From CAWJEL01 sp964647255 (GTDB lineage: Bacteria; Chloroflexota; Anaerolineae; CG2-30-64-16), in assembly GCA_964647255.1 (NCBI GenBank), contig CAZYGI010000034.1:1-40665 (forward strand): a stretch of 40,665 nt of DNA. The letters run 5' to 3'. Numbering within the stretch: the first letter of the stretch is position 1; each line of letters opens with the position of its first letter. A program made the translations under genes and the position numbers. The notes under the pieces are model-generated. The model saw nothing but the letters and a program-made list of their open reading frames with translations, did not search any database and was not told the DNA's origin. Below, in pieces: positions 24,396 to 31,011 of the stretch.

Positions 24396-25326
24396 AGCCG
24401 TAGCCGACGCCCGTCAGTTGCTCCGAGATCGCCCACAGCCGGGCTGCCGCCGCCCGATCGTGCGACCGCGCGTTGGAAGCCACCTTTTTGGGAAAACCGC
24501 TCTGCCCCAGCAAGCCATCTGGGCCGAGGTAATCGCCGCCGCGCACGTCGGGCGACGTCGCCGCGTAGAGCATCGGCAGCGCGCCCATCGCCGCGCTTTG
24601 CGCAAGGACGCGGTTGGCGGCGGGCATGATCCTCGCCCAAAGCCGCGCGCCCTCCATCTCGGGGCCGACGGCTTGCAGGTTGGTGGCCGCATAGCCCGGA
24701 TGTGCGGCCACGCTGATCGCCGCGCTGCCGGCCGCGGCCAGCCGGCGCTGCAGCTCGTAAGCGAAGAGCAGGTTCGCCAGCTTGCTCTGGGCGTACGCCG
24801 TCCACTTGCCGTACGACCGTTCGCCCTGCAAGTCCTCAAAATTCATCTTGCCGAACAGGTGCATGCCGCTGCTCATCGTCGCCACGCGGCCGGCCGGCGC
24901 CCGCAAGAGCAGCGGCAGCAGCAGCCCGGTCAACGCGAAATGGCCCAGGTGGTTGGTGCCGAACTGCATCTCGAAGCCATCGGCAGTTGTGCGCCGCGGG
25001 ATCGCCATTACGCCTGCGTTGTTGATCAGGATGTCGAGGCGATCATAGGCGCGGGCGAAGTCTGCGGCAAAGCCGCGGACCGACGCCAGGCTGGCAAGAT
25101 CGAGCGGTCGCAGCTCCAGGTCGGCTCCCGGCACGCCGCGGCGGATCGCCTCAGCGGCCCGGTCGCCCTTGCGCATATCGCGCACCGCCAGCACCACGCG
25201 GGCGCCCCGGCTCGCCAGCACGGTCGCCTCTTCAAAACCTAAGCCGCTGTTCGCACCGGTGATCACGACCAGTTTGCCGGCCTGGTCGGGGATCTGCTGC
25301 GCCAACCAATGATCATAGTTGCTCAT
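24376..25326 (-). CDS. Short-chain dehydrogenase/reductase (retinol dehydrogenase-like)
   Basis: A 316-aa NAD(P)-dependent oxidoreductase. TGANSGLG is the nucleotide site, followed by the NNAGVMAIP strand. The catalytic Ser is in ATMSSGMH and Tyr-Lys in YAQSK (Y-x3-K). The layout (HPGYAATNLQ, a longer C-terminus) resembles the retinol dehydrogenase/protochlorophyllide reductase-like SDRs widespread in bacteria; the substrate is unknown. The ATG at 25326 follows GGAGAG. It runs divergently from the small membrane protein gene, with a fold-back repeat between them. Confidence 0.88.
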   Translation of the reverse strand: MSNYDHWLAQQIPDQAGKLVVITGANSGLGFEEATVLASRGARVVLAVRDMRKGDRAAEAIRRGVPGADLELRPLDLASLASVRGFAADFARAYDRLDILINNAGVMAIPRRTTADGFEMQFGTNHLGHFALTGLLLPLLLRAPAGRVATMSSGMHLFGKMNFEDLQGERSYGKWTAYAQSKLANLLFAYELQRRLAAAGSAAISVAAHPGYAATNLQAVGPEMEGARLWARIMPAANRVLAQSAAMGALPMLYAATSPDVRGGDYLGPDGLLGQSGFPKKVASNARSHDRAAAARLWAISEQLTGVGYGFSTPAG

Positions 25327-25362
25327 CTGTTTCTTCTCTCCTATCGCTTCGCGTTTCGGGCT

Positions 25363-25496
25363 AGTACCTCGCCACCCAGAATTTGAAAGGTCGTAGTGGC
25401 GACTTCAGTCGCTGTTTGGTTGGCGACGAACGACTGAAGTCCCACGGGATGCTTCGCGATCGTTACTACGATCCATCAACAACGTGGCGAGGTACT
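25363..25496. repeat. MITE-like fold-back element (nested inverted repeats)
   Basis: Three perfect inverted pairs nest inside each other. Outer 13-bp ends are AGTACCTCGCCAC (25363-25375) and its complement (25484-25496). A middle 7-bp pair is TCGTAGT/ACTACGA (25391-25397, 25465-25471). An inner 11-bp pair is GACTTCAGTCG/CGACTGAAGTC (25401-25411, 25431-25441). The 134-bp unit has no coding capacity and no clear target-site duplication. The rest of this 373-bp gene-free stretch (25497-25699) shows a hairpin around CCAGGCGCCTGG near 25648-25659 and nothing else I recognise. Confidence 0.75.
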
Positions 25497-25699
25497 GGGT
25501 TGAGTCTGCCCGCCGGACAAGCATTCTACACGGACTCGCGCCAGCGGCCTATAAGTGCACTTGCAGTTCGATGCCCGGCGTGAAACCCCCGCCAAGGGAT
25601 TTGCGTAGACAGGAGTGACCGCGTGCATGAGCCGGAGTGCGTGCTCCCAGGCGCCTGGCACGCATCTTTGCCGGAATATCGGCGTACCTGGAGGATGCT

Positions 25700-26041
25700 A
25701 TGACCCACTTTCTGCTTACCTGGGCGATCACCGCGGTGAGCCTGCTCATCATCTCGGCGCTGCGGCTGGGCATCGAGATCAAAGGCATCGGCACGGCGCT
25801 TGTAGCCGCGCTGGTGCTCGGCGTGCTGAACGCCGTCGTGCGCCCGATCCTGGGCTTCCTGTCGTTTCCGATCACCGTCCTGACGCTGGGGCTGTTCTCC
25901 CTCGTCCTGAACGCGCTGATGATCATGCTGATGGCCGCGCTGGTGGACGGCGTGCGGCTGCACAATGGCTTCTGGGGCGCGCTGATCGGCTCGATCGTGC
26001 TGAGCATCCTCAACGCGATCATTTTCGCCATCGTCAAGTAG
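25700..26041 (+). CDS. Phage holin family / DUF360-type four-helix membrane protein
   Basis: A 113-aa integral membrane protein with four hydrophobic helices. The conserved AxxLGxLNAxVRPIL-GFLSFPITVLTLGLFSLVLNALM pattern is that of the superfamily IV 'holin' (YvlD-like) proteins. Despite the name these are chromosomal genes; their role is unclear. The ATG at 25700 has GGAGG 5 nt upstream; the in-frame extension to 25637 is not supported. It ends 7 nt before the YjbQ gene, so they form an operon. Confidence 0.85.
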   Translation: MTHFLLTWAITAVSLLIISALRLGIEIKGIGTALVAALVLGVLNAVVRPILGFLSFPITVLTLGLFSLVLNALMIMLMAALVDGVRLHNGFWGALIGSIVLSILNAIIFAIVK

Positions 26042-26048
26042 CGCGACC

Positions 26049-26468
26049 ATGAAGAGCTACCGTCAGGAACTCTGGTTCAACCTCCCTGGTCGCCGCGGCC
26101 TCGTCAACATCACCCCGCAGGTGGAGGCCGCGCTGGCTGAAAGCGGCGTCCAGGAGGGCCTCTGCCTGGTCAACGCGATGCACATCACCGCGTCCGTGTT
26201 CATCAACGACGACGAGGGCGGCTTGCACCATGATTACGAAGTCTGGCTGGAGAAGCTCGCCCCCCACGAGCCGGTGAGCGGCTACTGGCACAATCGCACC
26301 GGCGAGGACAACGCCGATGCGCACATGAAGCGCCAGGTGATGGGCCGCGAGGTGATGGTGGCGATCACCGGCGGCCGGCTCGATTTCGGGCCGTGGGAAC
26401 AGATTTTTTACGGCGAGTTCGACGGTGGCCGGCCGAAGCGGGTGTTGGTGAAGATTATCGGGGAATGA
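26049..26468 (+). CDS. YjbQ-family protein (UPF0047, secondary thiamine-phosphate synthase-like)
   Basis: A 139-aa soluble protein with the family hallmarks: VNAMHITASVFINDDEGGLHHDYEVWLEKLAP, HNRTGEDNADAHMKRQVMGREV with the conserved His residues, and GRLDFGPWEQIFYGEFDG. Members show weak thiamine-phosphate synthase activity in complementation tests; the true role is uncertain. The length is complete. It is coupled to the upstream membrane protein. Confidence 0.92.
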   Translation: MKSYRQELWFNLPGRRGLVNITPQVEAALAESGVQEGLCLVNAMHITASVFINDDEGGLHHDYEVWLEKLAPHEPVSGYWHNRTGEDNADAHMKRQVMGREVMVAITGGRLDFGPWEQIFYGEFDGGRPKRVLVKIIGE

Positions 26469-26507
26469 TGGGGACGGAGGAGCCGGGGAGCGGAGGGGTG
26501 AAGGAGC

Positions 26508-26543
26508 CACGCGCCCGGCGACCTTTTGGTCGCCGGGCGCGTG
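26508..26543. terminator. Bidirectional hairpin between YjbQ and the symporter gene
   Basis: Perfect 16-bp GC-rich arms (26508-26523 and 26528-26543) with a TTTT loop, between convergent genes. Confidence 0.75.
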
Positions 26544-26548
26544 CGCGT

Positions 26549-27919
26549 TTAGAGCTTAATCACGCCCAGGCCGTTCAGCAGGACGATGAAGACCAGCACC
26601 GGCGTCACGAACTTGACGAGACCGATGAAGAGGCGCACCACGCGCACGTTGGTGAGCGCGCCGCGGTTCGTCAGCTCGCTGCGCATCTCGGCCGCGCCCC
26701 AGCGCCAGCCCGCGAACAGGCAGATGAAGAGCCCGCCCACCGGCAGCAGCACGTTCGAGCTGGCGAAGTCGAACAGGTCAAAGAAGGTCTTACCGAAGAG
26801 CTTGGTGTCGGCCAGCAGGCTGTTGGATAACGCCGCGGCCGAGCCGACGAGGGCCAGCAGAAGGCTGGTGGCGATCGTGGCAAGCTTGCGCGACCAGCCC
26901 AACTGCTCATTCAAGAAGGCGACCGGCACCTCCAGCAGCGAGAGCATCGCGCCGGTGGCCGCGATCGCAGCCAGAATGAAGAAGATCACCATGAAGACAC
27001 CGCCCAACGGCATCGAGTTGAAGACCGCCGGGATCGTGATGAACAACAGCGACGGGCCGGCGTCGGGCTTGAAGCCGAACGCGAAGACCGCGGGGAAGAT
27101 GGCGACGCCCGCCAGGATCGAGACGAGCACGTCGCCCAACATGACGCGGATCGCGGTGCCGGGGATGTCTTGATCCTCGCGGAAGTAGCTGCCGTAGGTC
27201 GTCATCGTGCCCATGCCCACCGAAAGCTTGAAGAACGACAGCCCCATCGCGGCCAGCACGGTCGCCCAGGTGACCTTCGTGAAGTCCGGCTTGAACAGGA
27301 ACGCCAGCCCCTGGCCCGCGCCCGGCAGCGTCAGGCTGCGCACAATGACAATCAAGAGCAGGACAAAGAGGGCCGGCATCAGCCGCTTGGTGACCCGCTC
27401 GATGCCCTTAGACACACCGGCGATGATGATCACACTGATAAACGCCAGCACGATCCACTGCCAGACCAGCGACTGCACCGGGCTGGTGATCAGGCCCGTG
27501 AACGCTGCTGCGGTGACCTTGGGATCAGTGGAGGCCAGCCCGCCGATCGCCGCCTTGAAGATGTAGGCGAAGACCCAGGCCGCCACTTCGGTGTAGAACG
27601 CCAGAATCAGGAACGCGGCCAGCACACCCGCCGCGCCGATCAGCCACCAGGGCTGTGTCGGCGCCAGCTTGCGGAACGATGTAATGGCGTTGGCCCTGGC
27701 GCGGCGGCCGATCGCCAGCTCGGAGATCATCACCGGCAGGCCGACGATCAACGTGCAGACGACGTACAGGATCAAGAAGGCCGCGCCGCCGTTCGTGCCG
27801 GTGAGCGACGGGAACTTCCAGATGTTGCCCAGGCCGATGGCCGAGCCAAGGGTCGCGGCGATGACGCCGAGCCCAGTGGTGAAACCATCGCGGGGCTTGA
27901 GCGAAGAGGACGATTTCAC
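26549..27919 (-). CDS. Sodium-dependent amino acid symporter (NSS/SNF family)
   Basis: A 456-aa membrane transporter of the LeuT fold that couples Na+ entry to amino acid (or amine) uptake. Helix 1 has the unwound GSAIGLGNIWKFP segment that binds Na+ and substrate. About 11-12 hydrophobic helices follow, including the FFKLSVGMGTMTTYGSY helix-6 region. The length fits bacterial NSS proteins. I chose the GTG at 27919 because AGGAAGGG lies upstream; the extension to a TTG at 27967 would run into the attenuator's T-run. Transcription passes through a leader terminator first, so expression is conditional. Substrate not determinable. Confidence 0.9.
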   Translation of the reverse strand: MKSSSSLKPRDGFTTGLGVIAATLGSAIGLGNIWKFPSLTGTNGGAAFLILYVVCTLIVGLPVMISELAIGRRARANAITSFRKLAPTQPWWLIGAAGVLAAFLILAFYTEVAAWVFAYIFKAAIGGLASTDPKVTAAAFTGLITSPVQSLVWQWIVLAFISVIIIAGVSKGIERVTKRLMPALFVLLLIVIVRSLTLPGAGQGLAFLFKPDFTKVTWATVLAAMGLSFFKLSVGMGTMTTYGSYFREDQDIPGTAIRVMLGDVLVSILAGVAIFPAVFAFGFKPDAGPSLLFITIPAVFNSMPLGGVFMVIFFILAAIAATGAMLSLLEVPVAFLNEQLGWSRKLATIATSLLLALVGSAAALSNSLLADTKLFGKTFFDLFDFASSNVLLPVGGLFICLFAGWRWGAAEMRSELTNRGALTNVRVVRLFIGLVKFVTPVLVFIVLLNGLGVIKL

Positions 27920-27965
27920 AGCAAAATCCCTTCCTATGGATGGAGATCGGGCGCACCCCGCCCGC

Positions 27966-28016
27966 AAAAAAGACCCGGAGGCCGTCTGCGCCAGAGCGAG
28001 ACGTGTCGCCGGGTCT
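27966..28016 (-). terminator. Attenuator: intrinsic terminator in the symporter leader
   Basis: On the minus strand AGACCCGG (28009-28016) pairs with CCGGGTCT (27971-27978), and an inner CGTCT/AGACG stem extends the hairpin. Six T residues follow at once. It sits between the symporter promoter and start codon, with about 45 nt of leader before it that can fold (AGAG-CAA-GCC-TGA-GGC-AA-CTCT, 28036-28057). This is the layout of a transcription-attenuation leader; the signal is unknown. Confidence 0.7.
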
Positions 28017-28068
28017 GGGTGCCGAACTTGAAAGCCAGAGTTGCCTCAGGCTTGCTCTAGCGGACGCC

Positions 28069-28097
28069 ATCCTAGCGTAAATACACCGAGCTGTCAA
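28069..28097 (-). promoter_or_regulatory. Promoter of the symporter gene
   Basis: On the minus strand a perfect TTGACA (28092-28097), 17 nt, TAGGAT (28069-28074). Predicted leader about 143 nt. Confidence 0.7.
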
Positions 28098-28194
28098 ACC
28101 ATTGGTGACCGAGGTCAGAGCCAAGAAACCGGCGGCGGCGATGTCGGTCTCCGCCGACAGACGAGCGTTCGCGCACAGCCAGACTGAACCACGG

Positions 28195-28962
28195 TTACGC
28201 CAATAGCTCGTACCCGCCGTCCATGACGATCGTTTGGCCCACGATCATGCGGGCGTCGTCGGTGCAGAGCCAGGCGACCAGTTTGGCGACCTCCTCCGGG
28301 GTGACGAAGCGGCCGGCCGGCGTGCGGCGCAGCCCTTCCGCCAGGATCGCGTCCCGGCTGGGGAAGAAGGCCAGCGCCTCGGTCTCCACCACGCCGGGGC
28401 TGACCGCGTTGCAGACGATGCCGTGCGGGGCCAGCTCGACGGCCAGGTAGCGGATCAGCGCCTCGATGGCAGCTTTGCTCACCCCCACCAGGCTGTACTC
28501 CGGGAGCACGCGGCGCGCGCCGAAGCTGGTGATGCCGATGATGCGGCCCCAGCTGGCCTGCATCATGTAGCCGGCCGCGGCCTGCGCGCCGAACAGGATC
28601 GAGCGGGTGTTGATGTTGAGCGTCCAGTCCCACCCCTTCAGCTCCTGCTCGATGACCGGCTTGAGCACCCCCGACGCCGCGTTGCCGACGAAGATGTCCA
28701 CCCCACCGAACGCCTCGGCCGTCGCGTGGACCAGCCGCTGCACCCCTGCGATCTCGCCCACGTGCGCTTTGACGACAGTCGCCCGGCTGCCGAGCGCCTC
28801 GATCTCGGCCGCGGTTTGTTCGGCCTGCGCCCGGTGGCGGAAGTAGTTGACACCGATGTTCGCGCCGTGACTCGCCAGCTCCAGCGCGATGGCCCGGCCG
28901 ATCCCACGGCCGCTGCCGGTGATGACCGCGGTTTTGCCGCGGAGAGTGTCGTAAGGGGTCAT
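28195..28962 (-). CDS. fabL: Enoyl-[acyl-carrier-protein] reductase, FabL type
   Basis: Reduces enoyl-ACP in the last step of each fatty acid elongation cycle using NADPH; cytoplasmic, 255 aa. It resembles Bacillus subtilis FabL closely by eye: TGSGRGIG cofactor site, NAASGVLKPV, WDWTLNINTRSILFGAQ, and TPAGRFVTPEEV with GQTIVMDGG. The catalytic pair is Y-x6-K (Tyr156, Lys163 in YSLVGVSK), the enoyl-reductase spacing rather than the Y-x3-K of ordinary SDRs. The ATG at 28962 has GGAG upstream; the extension to 29040 is spurious and covers an intergenic repeat. A related SDR lies just upstream on the same strand. Confidence 0.87.
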   Translation of the reverse strand: MTPYDTLRGKTAVITGSGRGIGRAIALELASHGANIGVNYFRHRAQAEQTAAEIEALGSRATVVKAHVGEIAGVQRLVHATAEAFGGVDIFVGNAASGVLKPVIEQELKGWDWTLNINTRSILFGAQAAAGYMMQASWGRIIGITSFGARRVLPEYSLVGVSKAAIEALIRYLAVELAPHGIVCNAVSPGVVETEALAFFPSRDAILAEGLRRTPAGRFVTPEEVAKLVAWLCTDDARMIVGQTIVMDGGYELLA

Positions 28963-28984
28963 GGTTGCTCCGTGATGGCAGGTT

Positions 28985-29073
28985 GGTAGACTGGTGGATT
29001 GGTAGACTGGTGAATTAGTCTTTTGCGCCCAATTTACCAATTACCAATTTGCCAATTTACCGACGTACCGATT
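28985..29073. repeat. Intergenic short-word repeats between the two SDR genes
   Basis: Two adjacent 16-bp copies of GGTAGACTGGTGRATT (28985-29000 and 29001-29016, one mismatch) are followed by repeated CCAATTTACC-like words (29029-29073). The latter are roughly the complement of TTGG/TAAATTGG words, so the tract can fold back on itself. It has no coding capacity. Confidence 0.7.
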
Positions 29074-29872
29074 ACCCCACCACCGCCTCGCCGCCATCCA
29101 CGAAGATCACCGAGCCGCTGACGAACTTCACGTCCGGCTGGCTGAGCGCGACGATAGTCGCAGCGACGTCTTCGGGCGTGGTCATGCGGCCGGCGGGGTT
29201 GCGGCGCAGGGTGGCTTCAATCATCTTCTCGTTGCCGGGGATTTTGCGCAGCGCGGCCGTGTCGGTGACGCCGGCGTTGATGCAGTTGACCAGCACGCCG
29301 CGCGGCCCGAGCTCGAAGGCCAGCTGCCGCGTGTGCGATTCCAGCGCGGCCTTCGCGGCGGACACCGCGCCGTAATTCGGCACCACGCGCTGGCTGCCCT
29401 CGCTGGTCATGCTGAAGACCCGGCTGCCCCGGCCCAACAGCCCGCGGCGGACAAGATCCTGCGTCCAGTAGACCAGGCTGTGCGCCATGGCGTTCGAGGT
29501 CATCTCCATCTGGGCCTGGTCAATGGCATCCTCGGCCGCGTCCGCGATGAACGGCTTGAGCGTGCCAAACGCCAGCGAGTGCATGAAGACATGCACAGTT
29601 TCGCCCGGCGCGAGCGCGGCGGCCAGGCCATCCAGCACTTTCGCCCGTTTTTCGGGATCGGCCGCGTTGGTGTTGAAGAAGAGCGCCTGGGCGCCCAGCG
29701 CCTCGATGTCCGCGATGGTTTGCTTGGCGATGGGCAGCGTCCCGCGCAGGTCCAGATGGACGCCCGCGATGTTCATACCGGCCGCGGCCAGCGCCTTGCC
29801 GGTCGCCGCGCCGAACCCGGACGATGCGCCGAGGATCAGAGCCCAGCGGCCCTGGAGGGGTTTATCGGACAT
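29072..29872 (-). CDS. SDR-family protein resembling enoyl-ACP reductase
   Basis: A 266-aa NAD(P)-binding protein, LGASSGFG at the cofactor site. Like the neighbouring fabL product it has Y-x6-K catalytic spacing (Tyr167, Lys174 in YGAVSAAK), plus HSLAFGTLKPF, reminiscent of the HSxAFA motif of FabI, and PAGRMTTPEDV ... VDGG at the C-terminus. It may be a second enoyl reductase with other chain or cofactor preference, or a related dehydrogenase. The ATG at 29872 has GGGAG 6 nt upstream; the 29899 start is less likely. It stops about 110 nt before the fabL start, with repeats in between. Confidence 0.83.
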   Translation of the reverse strand: MSDKPLQGRWALILGASSGFGAATGKALAAAGMNIAGVHLDLRGTLPIAKQTIADIEALGAQALFFNTNAADPEKRAKVLDGLAAALAPGETVHVFMHSLAFGTLKPFIADAAEDAIDQAQMEMTSNAMAHSLVYWTQDLVRRGLLGRGSRVFSMTSEGSQRVVPNYGAVSAAKAALESHTRQLAFELGPRGVLVNCINAGVTDTAALRKIPGNEKMIEATLRRNPAGRMTTPEDVAATIVALSQPDVKFVSGSVIFVDGGEAVVG

Positions 29873-29911
29873 GATGACTCCCTTCGCGATAGAGATCATG
29901 GATAGAGATCG

Positions 29912-30010
29912 GAGATAGAGACAGACGTCAGATATCGCTCCGAACAGCAGGTTTAAACCGGAAAAGCAGCACCCGTCGCGTCCGTTTTCCGGCGCATTTT
30001 CTCTATCTCC
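29912..30010. repeat. Inverted repeats between proline dehydrogenase and SDR genes, including a likely terminator
   Basis: An 11-bp pair GGAGATAGAGA (29912-29922)/TCTCTATCTCC (30000-30010) encloses a second hairpin CCGGAAAA (29958-29965)/TTTTCCGG (29985-29992). On the minus strand the inner hairpin follows the proline dehydrogenase stop and is trailed by TTTAAACC, so it may terminate that transcript. Further ATAGAGAT words lie at 29890-29912. Confidence 0.55.
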
Positions 30011-30015
30011 CGTCC

Positions 30016-30951
30016 CTAGTTTCCAACCAACGCGCGCAGGAAGAAGATCAGGTTCGCCGGCCGCTCGGCCAGGCGGCGCATGTAGTACGGGTACCAGTGC
30101 GTGCCGTAGGGAACGTAGACGCGCATCCGATAGCCCTGCCGCGCCAGCTTATTCTGGAGCTCGCGGCGGATGCCGTAGAGCATCTGGAACTCGTAGGCAG
30201 TCGGCGGAATGTCGTGCTGGTAGGCGTAGGCGCGCACGAAGTTGATCACTTCCTCATCGTGGGAGGCGACCGCCGGATACGCGCCCCGGGCTTGCGCTTC
30301 AGGAGTCAGGCAGGTGCGCGCCAGCTCGACGAGCGACTGCGTCACGCGCGGCCGCTCGCGGTAAGCGATGGTCGCCGGCTCATCATAGGCGCCCTTGCAC
30401 AGCCGGAAATGCCCCATCCCATCGGCAATCAGCCCTTCCACATCGGCCTGGCTGCGGTGCAGATACGCCTGGATGACAATGCCGACGTTGCCATAGTGCC
30501 CGCGCAGCCGCCGATAAAGCCCGATGGTGCGCTCGGTGTAGGGCGAGCCTTCCATGTCAATCCGAACGAAGTTGCCCAACTCTGCCGCGCGGCGCAGGAT
30601 GCGGCTGACGTTGTCGAAGCAGAAATCGTCCCCCAGGTCAAGGCCCATCTGGGTCAGCTTGACCGACACGTTGGAATCGGCTTGGGCGGCAGAGAGCGCG
30701 TCCAGGGCCACCAGGTATTCGTCGGCGGCGGCGATCGCCTCTGCCTCACTGGCGACATTCTCGCCCAAGTGATCGAGGGTGGCTAAGATGCCCTGGGCGT
30801 TGAGCTGCTTGACCACGGCGATGGCGTCATCCAAGGTTTCCCCCGGGACAAAGCGTCGCGCCATCTGCCGGGAGACGGGGATGCGCACGATGAGATCTTG
30901 CAGCGTCTTGTTCTTGGAGAGGGCAATGAGCGTTGTTCGCATGATGGACAT
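30016..30951 (-). CDS. Proline dehydrogenase
   Basis: FAD enzyme that oxidises proline to pyrroline-5-carboxylate and passes electrons to quinone, 311 aa, the monofunctional form. Motifs: LDHLGENV, VSVKLTQMGLDL, FVRIDMEGS, GIVIQAYLHRS, RLCKGAYDEP, and the C-terminal YGTHWYPYYMRRLAERPAN substrate helix. The ATG at 30951 has GGAAGGAAG upstream; the in-frame extension to 31011 is made from a palindrome and is not real protein. No pyrroline-5-carboxylate dehydrogenase is seen in the window. Confidence 0.93.
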   Translation of the reverse strand: MSIMRTTLIALSKNKTLQDLIVRIPVSRQMARRFVPGETLDDAIAVVKQLNAQGILATLDHLGENVASEAEAIAAADEYLVALDALSAAQADSNVSVKLTQMGLDLGDDFCFDNVSRILRRAAELGNFVRIDMEGSPYTERTIGLYRRLRGHYGNVGIVIQAYLHRSQADVEGLIADGMGHFRLCKGAYDEPATIAYRERPRVTQSLVELARTCLTPEAQARGAYPAVASHDEEVINFVRAYAYQHDIPPTAYEFQMLYGIRRELQNKLARQGYRMRVYVPYGTHWYPYYMRRLAERPANLIFFLRALVGN

Positions 30952-30967
30952 TGGGCACTTCCTTCCC

Positions 30968-31008
30968 TTCAGCGTTGCTAACTTTTCCGAGAAGTTAGCA
31001 ACGCTGAA
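30968..31008. repeat. Perfect 17-bp palindrome between RNase J and proline dehydrogenase genes
   Basis: Arms 30968-30984 and 30992-31008 pair perfectly around TTCCGAG. It directly follows the RNase J stop on the minus strand and lies 17 nt upstream of the proline dehydrogenase start. It could be a terminator (no T-run) or a REP-like palindromic unit. Confidence 0.7.
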
Positions 31009-31011
31009 CAA

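Noticed and set aside
25363..25496. CRISPR array or integrase attachment site
   Set aside because: The repeats are nested inverted pairs rather than spaced direct repeats, and there are no cas or integrase genes.
25700..26041. Prophage holin
   Set aside because: The protein belongs to a chromosomal four-helix family despite the name; no lysis, portal, tail or integrase genes are present.
27920..28070. Leader peptide controlling the symporter attenuator
   Set aside because: The only ATG in the frame overlaps the -10 element and would not be in the transcript; there is no run of a single amino acid codon.
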